Program-made: the position numbers and the translations under genes | The notes under the pieces: model-generated | Seen by the model: only the letters and a program-made list of their open reading frames with translations | What the model was told of the DNA's origin: nothing | Database searches by the model: none | Virus record (IMG/VR): IMGVR_UViG_3300024999_000053 | Span: 53,964-117,963 of that record | Length of the DNA stretch: 64,000 bases | Source of the DNA: a virus | Strand: one strand, 5' to 3' | Part shown: piece after piece, positions 16,108 through 24,127 of the stretch | Numbering within the stretch: position 1 is the first letter of the stretch | Layout: each line of letters opens with the position of its first letter

Positions 16108-16707
16108 ATGATTTATTTATTGGACGAAATTAATTTATTAACACAATTGAATTCTTTAGGGAAAATTAAGAGCAAAATTATCAATATAGATACAGGAGAA
16201 TTAATTTTAGATAGATTAGAAGTGGCATCTCAGAATAAAGAGTTAATACATACACAATGGTTAAGAGGAATTGGAAAGACACATGGATTAGTTAAATTTG
16301 CTAAGAAATATGGGTATATTGTTTTTCATCCAAATGCAACACAAATTATAGAAGAAGAGGGATATAAATATATTTATGGATGGTATGAAGTACATAATGC
16401 TAAAAGAGAAACAGATATAAGAAATGTAGTGATTGATGAAGGTTTTAGCGATTCACAAATTATGACCATAAAAGAACATGGTTTTAAAATAATCACTGGA
16501 TTTTATACTTGCTCCAAAATAAAAGACGAAAGACCATTTAGTGAAAAAGTATTAGAAACCCTTGTAGGCGAAATAGAGGAACTTACTCCTAAATTGGAGA
16601 AACTTAGAAAAAGTGAGGACTATGGGACATATAAGAATCTGATCAATGCTTATAAAGAAATTTTAGGTTTAATACAAAATCATATACAAAATTACGATAT
16701 TAAGTAA
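16108..16707 (+). CDS. P-loop NTPase-like protein
   Basis: A 199-residue protein with a Walker A-like RGIGKTHGLVKFA (about residues 53-65) and a Walker B-like NVVIDEGFSD (about 106-115), then a helical C-terminus. It is short for an ATPase and lacks recognisable sensor motifs. A terminator lies right after the stop. Function unknown. Confidence 0.55.
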   Translation: MIYLLDEINLLTQLNSLGKIKSKIINIDTGELILDRLEVASQNKELIHTQWLRGIGKTHGLVKFAKKYGYIVFHPNATQIIEEEGYKYIYGWYEVHNAKRETDIRNVVIDEGFSDSQIMTIKEHGFKIITGFYTCSKIKDERPFSEKVLETLVGEIEELTPKLEKLRKSEDYGTYKNLINAYKEILGLIQNHIQNYDIK

Positions 16708-16719
16708 ACTAGTAAACAA

Positions 16720-16758
16720 ATACTCCTAACTGCTTTAATTAGTAGTTAGGAGTATCAA
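16720..16758. terminator. Bidirectional terminator between convergent genes
   Basis: ATACTCCTAACT (16720-16731) pairs with AGTTAGGAGTAT (16744-16755) between the + strand NTPase and the - strand zinc protein. U-tracts are weak. Confidence 0.6.
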
Positions 16759-16782
16759 TATAAGAATTAGAGAATAATTATT

Positions 16783-17055
16783 CTATTTCCACTTTTCATT
16801 TTCTTCGGTATCTTTTAATTTTTCTTCTTCAGTTTTAATTCTCATAAAGAACATAAGATAACCACAATCATTGCATATTTGTGTAATAGTTGGTGCATGA
16901 TTTATTGTAAGCCCTGGTGATTCCATACGAATACAAGCAACCATGTTAAACGGTTTAACATTTTCACTTTTACATATTGGACAAGTTATTGGGAAATTTG
17001 GATTTCTTTGGGAATTTATGCTTGTGTCTCCAGTTGTATACACATATTTAGACAT
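16783..17055 (-). CDS. Zinc-ribbon protein
   Basis: 90 residues from ATG 10 nt after AGGAGG. Two zinc knuckles, CPIC and CNDCGYL, frame a beta-rich middle. It is the only - strand gene in this + strand region and faces its own promoter region with a 20-bp palindrome, so independent regulation is likely. Confidence 0.6.
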   Translation of the reverse strand: MSKYVYTTGDTSINSQRNPNFPITCPICKSENVKPFNMVACIRMESPGLTINHAPTITQICNDCGYLMFFMRIKTEEEKLKDTEENEKWK

Positions 17056-17138
17056 TGATTTAATACCTCCTATCTTAGTTATAATCATTGGATAATATGT
17101 GCATGTATATTATACCATTATTCATCGTAATTATACTA

Positions 17139-17158
17139 ATCTAAACTGCAGTTTAGAT
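17139..17158. promoter_or_regulatory. 20-bp perfect palindrome, probable operator
   Basis: ATCTAAACTGCAGTTTAGAT is a perfect 20-bp palindrome between the divergent zinc-ribbon gene (-) and the small genes at 17235 onward (+). TATAAT-like boxes for the - strand gene lie within 45 bp (17106-17136). A dimeric repressor site is inferred. Confidence 0.6.
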
Positions 17159-17234
17159 AGTTTTATTTATCCAATAAAAGTATGTTTTCCTGCGGTAAGT
17201 TAAATTTAATAATAGGAGTAAATAATGAAAAATA

Positions 17235-17369
17235 ATGATAGAGTTTTTATTGTCAGTAAAGAAAAAATCAAAGCAGTTTTTAGAAGATAGTAAAAAGAAT
17301 GTTATTAGTCCTGAATTTTTGAAGAAATGTTTGTATGCTTATAAGATGTTGAATAAGGGAAGGGAATAG
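17235..17369 (+). CDS. Small protein, start uncertain
   Basis: A 44-residue helical basic product (LLSVKKKSKQFLEDSKK). The ATG lies 16 nt after GGAG. An ATG at 17225 in another frame has better spacing but gives only 21 residues. The 44-residue frame is preferred because it runs up to the SD of the next gene. Confidence 0.35.
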   Translation: MIEFLLSVKKKSKQFLEDSKKNVISPEFLKKCLYAYKMLNKGRE

Positions 17370-17382
17370 GAGGAAAATTATT

Positions 17383-17568
17383 ATGTCTGGTTTGACACCT
17401 AAAAAGAAAGAAGAATTGAAACAGATGATGGGTAAGTATTCAGGGAAAGTTGGATTGAGTTTGTTGTTGAGGGAGAATAGGGATGTAGATGATATTATTC
17501 CTATTAATTGGTCTGAGGATGTTTTGAGTGGTAAGAAGAGGGTTTTGATTTGTGGGTGTGATGATTAG
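17383..17568 (+). CDS. Hypothetical protein
   Basis: A 61-residue protein with SD AGGAGG. Basic N-terminus (TPKKKEELKQMMGKY), then an aliphatic-acidic middle (VDDIIPINW) and a CGCDD end. No family recognised. Confidence 0.5.
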   Translation: MSGLTPKKKEELKQMMGKYSGKVGLSLLLRENRDVDDIIPINWSEDVLSGKKRVLICGCDD

Positions 17569-17605
17569 AGTTAGTTTATATAATTTTATATTGATTTAGT
17601 TTTTG

Positions 17606-17630
17606 AGAGCTGTTTAGGCTCTTTTTTGTT
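17606..17630 (+). terminator. Rho-independent terminator
   Basis: AGAGC (17606-17610) pairs with GCTCT (17618-17622) followed by TTTTTTG. A second hairpin (AGACACT...AGTGTCT, about 17708-17741) lies in the leader of the next gene. Confidence 0.65.
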
Positions 17631-17779
17631 TTGTTTGGGTTTTTAAGTGAAATTGAATTTAATATTGGTTGGATAGGAGTCAGGCCAGACTTTTATCTGT
17701 AAAACGAGACACTTTAGTTTTCCTTAGAACTTGAGTGTCTTATTCCAATTAGTAAACCTATTAAGGAAGGGGATAAATA

Positions 17780-19813
17780 ATGTTAATAACAAAAGAAGTT
17801 TGGGTTGGAGTGAGTTCTAGTAATATACAATATTACGAAAATTTAGGGTATGAAATTCCAAGATACTATAATGAACATCATAAAATAATGTTAGTTAAAA
17901 AGGGGACAAAAATCAAAGTAAATGTTAATGATTTACCAAATGGTTCCTATGTATTAGTAGATGTTCGATGCGATGGTTGTGAAGAAATATTAGAAAATAT
18001 GCATTGGAAAGATTATAAAAGGAGTGTTCGTGAAGATGGAAAATATTATTGTCATAAATGTAATATGCGATTATTTGGTGCTGAAAAAATAAGAAAAATA
18101 AAATTGAATAACGGCATATCTTTTGGACAATGGTGCTATGATAATAAACCAAAAAATATAGCAGATATAATAATTAAGAGGTGGGATGAGAATTTAAATA
18201 TAGATAAAGATGGTAATAAATTAAGTCCTTTTGATGTAGGTTTCAGATCCAATGGATTTAATAAGAAAGGTTATTGGTTCAAATGTTTGGATCACCTAGA
18301 GCATGAATCAGAACAAAAAAGTATTAATTCTTTTGTAGGTGGGAATGGAAGTATTACTTGTAATCAATGTCATATGATAGCAATAACACATTCATATTCA
18401 ATAGATAATTTTGTAAATAAAGAAGATCCTTATAAATATCCCGCAGGTTCAAACAAAAAAGTTCCTATGAAATGCTCAGATTGTGGACTTGAAAAGTTAA
18501 TAACTATTACAAACTATTTCTATCAAGGATTTGGATGTCCCCGTTGTAGTGATGGAATATCATTCTCTCAGAAATTTCTATTTAATCTATTTGAACAATT
18601 ATTAGATAAAGATTTTCAAGTAGAGTTATCAATAAAAACTTTTAAATGGTGTAATAAGTATAAGTATGATTTTTATCTAAATAAAATTGATGGAATTATT
18701 TGTGAGTGTCACGGAATTCAGCATTATGAGGAATCAAATAATAATTGGGCAACATTAGAAGAAACGCAAGGCAACGATTTTGACAAAGAATGGCTTGCCA
18801 GAAGCAATAAAATTATTAATTACATAATATTAGATTGTCGAGAATCGACATTAAAATGGGTTAAAAATAGTATTATGAATAGCAAACTTCCAAGACTTTT
18901 AAATTTTAAAGAAGAAGATATTAATTGGAAAAAATGTTATGAAGCATCTTTTAAAAGTTTTGTAAAAATTGCTTGTGATTTATGGAATAAAGGGATGAAT
19001 AGTGTCGCAAAAATAGCAAATGAATTAAAATTAGGAAAAAAGGCAGTTGGGAAATATCTTAAGCAAGGGGTTGAGTTAGGATGGTGTAATTATGATCCGA
19101 AAGAAGAAATGAGAAAACAATATATTTTAATGGGAGAGAAGAGTAGTAAGAAAGTTATATGTTTGAATACAGGAGAGATATTTAATAGTCAAACTGAGGC
19201 ATCAATCAAATATAATATTAATTCATGTGGTATTTCTGCCTGTTGTGTGAAAAGATTAAATTCATCAGGTAAATATTTAGAAAAACCATTGTTTTGGATG
19301 TATCATGATGAATATTTAGCTCAAAATAAAACTTTAGATTGGTTATATAATAATTATTTAGATACTTACAATAACGAGATCGATTGTAATATAAAGGTAA
19401 TTTGTTTAACTACTGGAGAAATTTTTAATTCTCAGACAGAAGCAAGTAAGGCGTATAATATCAACAAATCTAGTGGCATATCTAATTGTTGTAATTATAG
19501 ATCGAAATCATCAGGAAAATTACCAGACGGGACGTTACTTCAATGGATGTACTATGATGAATATATTTTAAAGAATGAAAAAGAAATTAAAGAAATAATA
19601 AATAATACACAACAAATAAACCCCGTTAAAAAAATTATATGTTTAACTACAGGAGAAGTTTTTGAAAATCGATCAGAAGTTATAAGAAAATATTCTAATG
19701 CATCACATGTATCTAAATGTTGTAATGGAGAAGAGAAATCAGCAGGTAAGTTAGAAGATGGGACAAAATTAAAATGGATGTATTATGATAAATATTTAGA
19801 AAGTAATAAATAA
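17780..19813 (+). CDS. Large Vsr-like homing endonuclease with three NUMOD1 repeats
   Basis: A 677-residue protein. N-terminal zinc knuckles (CDGC, CHKC, then CNQC, CSDCG and CPRCSDG) precede a nuclease core with KYDFY, IICECHGIQHYE and NDFDKEWLARS, matching the core at 1008-2414. A resolvase-like HTH (KIANELKLGKKAVGKYL) follows. Then come three successive NUMOD1 modules, each beginning VICL(N/T)TGE(I/V)F, at roughly 455, 545 and 625. Repeated DNA-binding modules suggest a long recognition site. It is monocistronic with its own terminator. It probably homes into a phage-specific locus. Confidence 0.8.
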   Translation: MLITKEVWVGVSSSNIQYYENLGYEIPRYYNEHHKIMLVKKGTKIKVNVNDLPNGSYVLVDVRCDGCEEILENMHWKDYKRSVREDGKYYCHKCNMRLFGAEKIRKIKLNNGISFGQWCYDNKPKNIADIIIKRWDENLNIDKDGNKLSPFDVGFRSNGFNKKGYWFKCLDHLEHESEQKSINSFVGGNGSITCNQCHMIAITHSYSIDNFVNKEDPYKYPAGSNKKVPMKCSDCGLEKLITITNYFYQGFGCPRCSDGISFSQKFLFNLFEQLLDKDFQVELSIKTFKWCNKYKYDFYLNKIDGIICECHGIQHYEESNNNWATLEETQGNDFDKEWLARSNKIINYIILDCRESTLKWVKNSIMNSKLPRLLNFKEEDINWKKCYEASFKSFVKIACDLWNKGMNSVAKIANELKLGKKAVGKYLKQGVELGWCNYDPKEEMRKQYILMGEKSSKKVICLNTGEIFNSQTEASIKYNINSCGISACCVKRLNSSGKYLEKPLFWMYHDEYLAQNKTLDWLYNNYLDTYNNEIDCNIKVICLTTGEIFNSQTEASKAYNINKSSGISNCCNYRSKSSGKLPDGTLLQWMYYDEYILKNEKEIKEIINNTQQINPVKKIICLTTGEVFENRSEVIRKYSNASHVSKCCNGEEKSAGKLEDGTKLKWMYYDKYLESNK

Positions 19814-19818
19814 TATCC

Positions 19819-19862
19819 AATAGAGAGTATCAGTTTTAATTACTGATACTCTCTATTTTTTA
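19819..19862. terminator. Strong bidirectional terminator
   Basis: AATAGAGAGTATCAGT (19819-19834) pairs with 19842-19857, followed by TTTTTTA on +. It separates the convergent homing endonuclease and DGQHR-type genes. Confidence 0.85.
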
Positions 19863-19873
19863 CAATTTTTACT

Positions 19874-21508
19874 TTACTTTACTTCTTCTCTGCCAATTTC
19901 CTCTAAACTTTTACCTTCTAAAACATACTCAATAAAGACTTTATTAATCCAAGTTGCACTACTAGAAGTATTGATTATCTTAAATCCCTCTCTCATTATC
20001 TTTCGGAAGATTGGGTTTTCTTTGTCTAAGAAGTTTCCACGCCAACCTTTGTAATCAACCTTAGAATCAAATTTATTAAGAATACTTAATATCTCTTCAC
20101 GACTTTTACCTTGTAACCTAGTGCTTAATTTTAAATAACCTCCCCAACTGAGGGCTTCCATAGCTAGGTTATGTGTTCTCAACTCAGCCCTTTCAGTTAA
20201 GTCTTTGCTTGCCATATATTTTGGAAAGGTAGAAATTAATGAGTCGATGAACAATGAAAGATAATTACTTAATTCTTCTACTTCTATTTTACTTTTAGGA
20301 TTATAATTATCCTTTATATTCTTGGAGAATACTCCAAATGTGATTATATTTTCTGAATTAGCTTTAATTGATGTAGAAACAACCTCTACCTTAATATCGG
20401 ATTTTTTCATAATATCTCTACATAGTTTGTTCGTATAGTCTTCCACGTTTAAATATTCCCCTCTGCTTTTGCTAATTTTAAGAGATTTTGTCGCATATTC
20501 AGAGAAAAGGGATTTTGCATCGTCATCATTAAGCGTTTCAATCATGACACTTATATAATAATCAGCAGGATTAGGTACTGACTCTGGATTACGCTTATAT
20601 AATTTAGCCCAACGTGAGAAGCTATTTAATCTGTGATTTCCGTCCAAAATTTGTAATTTCTGATTTATAGAACCTGAAATTGTATGATCTTCTTCATTAT
20701 AATTAATTTCATAACCATCGCTCGGATTTAGGTTTAACGTAATGAACCCTCCATGCATTTTATCGTGCAACAGACTATCAAGGATGAGTTTAATTTGCTT
20801 CTCACTTTTCACAGCTATCAATTCATTTTTGCTGTTTTTACGCCATCCACGTTGTAAATCACCAACATATGTCGCAATTTGCCGATCTAGGAGATTTCCA
20901 AGAAATTCCGCATTGGCAATGGTTTGAAATTTACAAGATTCTTTATTCCGACATATTTCAGTGGTATTCTCAAATACCCACTCATCAGCATTGTTCATCT
21001 GCTTTAGTCTTTCTTTTGCTTCGCGTTTTAATTTGCTTGCTTCTTTCTTTTTTCTCGCCTCTTCTCGTTTAATATCTAACTCATTTCTAGTTTCATTAAG
21101 CTCATCCTTCACCATCTTCTCTTTATCACTTCCTACTCCTTCCCCTTCATCTTTCATCTTAGTTAAATTACTCAAGCTAGGCATATTCCTCATATTTAAT
21201 TCTCTCATTTGTTGCTTTAATTTTTCATCATCTACTTCTGTGTCCATTTCCTTAACCAACTCTGTTTCATGTTGCTGAACCATATCCTCATCATTCTCAT
21301 CCATTGCTTCTTGATACCCAACTGCTGTTTGACTTGCTGCCTCATTTACCATTCCTAAAACCTCTTCCTTTACCTGATTAACCACATTCATATCCATTTG
21401 ATTAAACTTATCCTTTTCCTTTTCTTTACTTTTTCTTGCCATATCCTGTATATCTCCTTCCACACTTGTATCTTCCATATTTCCACCTTTATCAAATTTA
21501 AAAATCAT
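19874..21508 (-). CDS. DGQHR/DndB-like protein with charged N-terminal coiled coil
   Basis: A 544-residue protein. Residues 1-180 are strongly charged coiled coil (KEEVLGMVNEAASQ, RKKKEASKLKREAKERLK). The C-terminal part has LQRGWRKN, a long helical hairpin and QILDGNHRLNSFSRW, in which DGNHR resembles the DGQHR motif of DndB-type proteins or the GxxR box of ParB-like domains. DndB regulates DNA phosphorothioation, but no dndCDE genes are present, so a different DNA-related role is likely. The start follows GAGGAG by 8 nt and a promoter lies at 21530-21558. Confidence 0.45.
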   Translation of the reverse strand: MIFKFDKGGNMEDTSVEGDIQDMARKSKEKEKDKFNQMDMNVVNQVKEEVLGMVNEAASQTAVGYQEAMDENDEDMVQQHETELVKEMDTEVDDEKLKQQMRELNMRNMPSLSNLTKMKDEGEGVGSDKEKMVKDELNETRNELDIKREEARKKKEASKLKREAKERLKQMNNADEWVFENTTEICRNKESCKFQTIANAEFLGNLLDRQIATYVGDLQRGWRKNSKNELIAVKSEKQIKLILDSLLHDKMHGGFITLNLNPSDGYEINYNEEDHTISGSINQKLQILDGNHRLNSFSRWAKLYKRNPESVPNPADYYISVMIETLNDDDAKSLFSEYATKSLKISKSRGEYLNVEDYTNKLCRDIMKKSDIKVEVVSTSIKANSENIITFGVFSKNIKDNYNPKSKIEVEELSNYLSLFIDSLISTFPKYMASKDLTERAELRTHNLAMEALSWGGYLKLSTRLQGKSREEILSILNKFDSKVDYKGWRGNFLDKENPIFRKIMREGFKIINTSSSATWINKVFIEYVLEGKSLEEIGREEVK

Positions 21509-21529
21509 AGTAAAAACTCCTCTTCTTAT

Positions 21530-21558
21530 AATATATAATCATTTTATTAATTTCGCAA
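21530..21558 (-). promoter_or_regulatory. Promoter of the DGQHR-type gene
   Basis: Read on the minus strand: TTGCGA (21558-21553), 17-nt spacer, TATATT (21535-21530). Confidence 0.5.
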
Positions 21559-21600
21559 CTTTTTAGCACTAGTTTTTATAAAATTATTAAAAAATCCTCA

Positions 21601-21632
21601 AAAAAAAGAAAAGAGCAAGCCAAAACTCACTC
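21601..21632 (-). terminator. Terminator of the transfer-like operon
   Basis: An imperfect stem (GAGTGAG with CTTGCTC, including G-U pairs) followed on the minus strand by TTTTCTTTTTTT. Confidence 0.5.
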
Positions 21633-21648
21633 CATAAAATACACTCTA

Positions 21649-22329
21649 TCACAGTGCAAACACTAATACTTTTGCAAATAACATCAAACCACCTAATAAT
21701 ATTGAACCACCAATTATTTGTGTTTTTGCGGTTTTGCTTTCTTCTGTATCTGGCATATTATCAGGTTGAACTATAGGTGGAAATACAGGATCTTTTATCT
21801 CTTGTGTTTGTCCTGCATCTGTAGTTAAATGCGTTTTTACTTTAGATATTAATTTTTCTAGATTATCATTATCTTTAAAATGCTTTCCAATTTCTACTTC
21901 GATCTCATCAGTAACCCCTTCTGCTGTAACAGTTCTTCGATATTTAAAAATATCCTTATCATATTTTCCATTATCTGATCTGCCTTTTATTTTATTTTGT
22001 ACATATCTTCCAATTCTATCTAACCCACCTAAACTTGCTAATTGCATATTTGATGGAACTGCTACAATCATATCCCCTTTGCTTAGTTTTTTATTCCATT
22101 CTTGCAGAGTCCCGTATCCTAAACTTGGATTTGATTCCAACCAAAATATACCATTATTTTGTGGCATCGGATAAAGGTAATATAAGTTAGAATGTGTTTT
22201 AGTCACATAATCTGTTGGTGTTGCTTTTGCTACAAATGGATTTATTAATGTGATTCCAATCAATATCATCATGATAGATAATGCTAAATTTCTACGAATA
22301 GATGATTTTTTCAATATAATTAATCTCAT
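21649..22329 (-). CDS. Secreted protein with C-terminal membrane anchor
   Basis: A 226-residue protein. A signal peptide (KKSSIRRNLALSIMMILIGI... with likely cleavage after VAKA) is followed by an extracellular domain, a Pro-rich linker (DPVFPPIVQPDNMPD) and a C-terminal hydrophobic helix (IIGGSILLGGLMLFAKVLVF). It is the last gene of the FtsK-like/M23 operon. It may be a surface component of a transfer or attachment apparatus. No family recognised. Confidence 0.55.
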   Translation of the reverse strand: MRLIILKKSSIRRNLALSIMMILIGITLINPFVAKATPTDYVTKTHSNLYYLYPMPQNNGIFWLESNPSLGYGTLQEWNKKLSKGDMIVAVPSNMQLASLGGLDRIGRYVQNKIKGRSDNGKYDKDIFKYRRTVTAEGVTDEIEVEIGKHFKDNDNLEKLISKVKTHLTTDAGQTQEIKDPVFPPIVQPDNMPDTEESKTAKTQIIGGSILLGGLMLFAKVLVFAL

Positions 22330-22330
22330 A

Positions 22331-22540
22331 TTAATTAATCTCCTTCATTCCCCAATTTTTATCAGTAATTGATAATTCAATAATTAATTGTCTTTTGCAT
22401 TTATTACAAACTACATCAATACTGAATGACTTGCCTATTAATTTGTTTGAATTTCCTGCATAAATCATTTCATCATTTACAATTTCTGATCCAATTAATA
22501 CAATATCTTTCCCACATAAACACTCTAAAATTTGATTCAA
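22331..22540 (-). CDS. Small zinc-binding protein
   Basis: 69 residues from a TTG 9 nt after AAGGAG; an earlier TTG abuts the SD and is rejected. Cys pairs CLCG and CNKC suggest a zinc site. It lies between the M23 peptidase and the secreted protein. Confidence 0.5.
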   Translation of the reverse strand: MNQILECLCGKDIVLIGSEIVNDEMIYAGNSNKLIGKSFSIDVVCNKCKRQLIIELSITDKNWGMKEIN

Positions 22541-22554
22541 TTTTACCAACTCCT

Positions 22555-23208
22555 TTATTTTAAATAACTCATTGGATCAACAGTTTTACCATTAATTCTG
22601 ATTTCAAAATGTAAATGATTGCCAGTTGAATTATTTCCAGTTGATCCGATTTCCGCAATCTTTTCGCCACTAAAAACCATTTTGTCTTCCATAACAACAA
22701 CTTTTGAACAATGAGCATACAAAGTCTCATAACCATTACCATGATCAATAATAACGTGTAATCCATATGGGCCTTCAGAATTAATAATCTTCTCAATTTT
22801 ACCTGTTCGACTAGCTTTAATCGCGTCTCCTAAATTTCCTGCAATGTCTAAACCATGATTATGTTCATTATAACCTTGTGTAATTTTACCCTTAATAGGC
22901 CAATCAAATTTTGCTCCTAAATATCTCTCCCATATATTTTTATAACCAACATCCATAGTTTCACTATTACTTTCAATTCCTAATGCATTACTAACTTTTT
23001 CCTTTCCTCCACTATAAGTCATAGCAATAGAATGAATATCATCACTAAACTGTTTTAGAGGGGCAAGAGTACATGATAAAACCATTAATCCTAGACTCAC
23101 AACTGCCAACCATTTGATTGCTAATGCCATCTCCCTACCAGACGTATGCCTAACGTAGATATACACTACTAAATATAAAGCACTCAATCTTACAAAGTTC
23201 TCAATCAT
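22555..23208 (-). CDS. Membrane-anchored M23 peptidase
   Basis: A 217-residue protein. Two N-terminal hydrophobic helices (about 5-20 and 30-48) precede a lysostaphin-type M23 domain with HNHGLD (His118, Asp121) and NHLHFE (His198, His200), the zinc ligands and catalytic His. It would cut peptide cross-bridges of peptidoglycan from the outer face of the membrane. Its ATG overlaps the stop of the preceding small gene (ATGA). Such hydrolases open the wall in conjugation systems, which fits the neighbouring FtsK/HerA-type ATPase. Confidence 0.8.
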   Translation of the reverse strand: MIENFVRLSALYLVVYIYVRHTSGREMALAIKWLAVVSLGLMVLSCTLAPLKQFSDDIHSIAMTYSGGKEKVSNALGIESNSETMDVGYKNIWERYLGAKFDWPIKGKITQGYNEHNHGLDIAGNLGDAIKASRTGKIEKIINSEGPYGLHVIIDHGNGYETLYAHCSKVVVMEDKMVFSGEKIAEIGSTGNNSTGNHLHFEIRINGKTVDPMSYLK

Positions 23209-23411
23209 TTAAATACTTCTTTTACTTTATTAAGGAAATCTAGAGAAGCATTTAGCACTAAGAGAGTGACAAGTATTAAACCTAATGTATCAGCATAATA
23301 TGTCCATTCACCTTTCCCAAATATTTTTAACCCCATTTTAACGACTTGTAAACCCACAGCAATGCCAAGAATAGCTAAAATTGGGGTAGCTGCTTGAATC
23401 CCTGGGAACAT
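23205..23411 (-). CDS. Small two-helix membrane protein
   Basis: 68 residues from ATG 6 nt after GGAGG; upstream in-frame codons lack an SD. Two hydrophobic helices (TPILAILGIAVGLQVV and TLGLILVTLLVLNASL) flank a short basic loop. The size and topology resemble VirB2/TrbC-like pilins or TcpD-like channel proteins, but this is by topology only. Overlaps the M23 gene by 4 nt. Confidence 0.55.
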   Translation of the reverse strand: MFPGIQAATPILAILGIAVGLQVVKMGLKIFGKGEWTYYADTLGLILVTLLVLNASLDFLNKVKEVFK

Positions 23412-24127
23412 TTTAATTCCTCCTTTTTTGCCAAATGAAGTTTTAAGCAAAAGTTTCTAATCTCATCAAGATTAAGAAGTTCTATTGAATATGGAAATGC
23501 TTTATCCTTATCGATTATCTTCTGGATTTTGTTTTTTGCTGTATCACCTCCATCAGTTACAATTAAAACTACAAATGTTTGATTTTTGGACAAGTCTATC
23601 CACCAATAAGTAGAAATGCCTTGATATTTATCTTTAATTAATTTTTCTGCTAATTGATTATACTGTTTGATTTTCTTAAATTCATTACCCGATTCATATC
23701 TAGTAAATTCATTGAAATATATCTTTTTATCATTAAATGTATCAAATGTCACAAATTGGTCTGGTTTTATAATTGGTAAGAATTGAGTTGGTTCATTTTC
23801 AAAAGTAAGATTTGTATAATTACTTGCTTTAGAATTAAGGATAATAAAAGTATAAACCCATGATTTACCTAATGTGTGTTCAATATTCTTAGGTTTTTTC
23901 TCGTCAAATAACCAAAAATAATCTTTTTCTAAAAATGAAATTCTATCACCTCTCTTAATCCTATGCTTTTTCTCTAATCTCCTACAACAACGATGTGCCA
24001 TTTCAATTGAAAGACCTTGAAATTCAAGTAAATGGATTTGTGTTGTGTTCAAGCAGATACAACGTTCTAGATGTGCCAATACTCTTAAATCTCGGTAATA
24101 ACCCTTTGTATGATTTGTTTGATTCAT
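23375..24127 (-). CDS. Replication-relaxation-family protein
   Basis: A 250-residue protein. The N-terminal winged-helix region (RDLRVLAHLERCICLNTTQI ... CCRRLEKKHRIKR) and the alpha/beta remainder (VYTFIILNS, IYFNEFTRYESG) resemble the replication-relaxation family (PF13814) of Gram-positive plasmids, linked to plasmid DNA relaxation or transfer. It starts 9 nt after GGGGAGG and overlaps the upstream ATPase gene by 104 nt. The start is well supported, so the overlap is probably real. Its end overlaps the SD region of the next gene. Confidence 0.55.
   Translation of the reverse strand: MNQTNHTKGYYRDLRVLAHLERCICLNTTQIHLLEFQGLSIEMAHRCCRRLEKKHRIKRGDRISFLEKDYFWLFDEKKPKNIEHTLGKSWVYTFIILNSKASNYTNLTFENEPTQFLPIIKPDQFVTFDTFNDKKIYFNEFTRYESGNEFKKIKQYNQLAEKLIKDKYQGISTYWWIDLSKNQTFVVLIVTDGGDTAKNKIQKIIDKDKAFPYSIELLNLDEIRNFCLKLHLAKKEELKCSQGFKQLPQF

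Noticed and set aside
21649-23411. A full type IV secretion system
   Set aside because: Only an ATPase, a wall hydrolase and small membrane/secreted proteins are present; no VirB4, VirB6 or VirB8-like protein is visible in the window.
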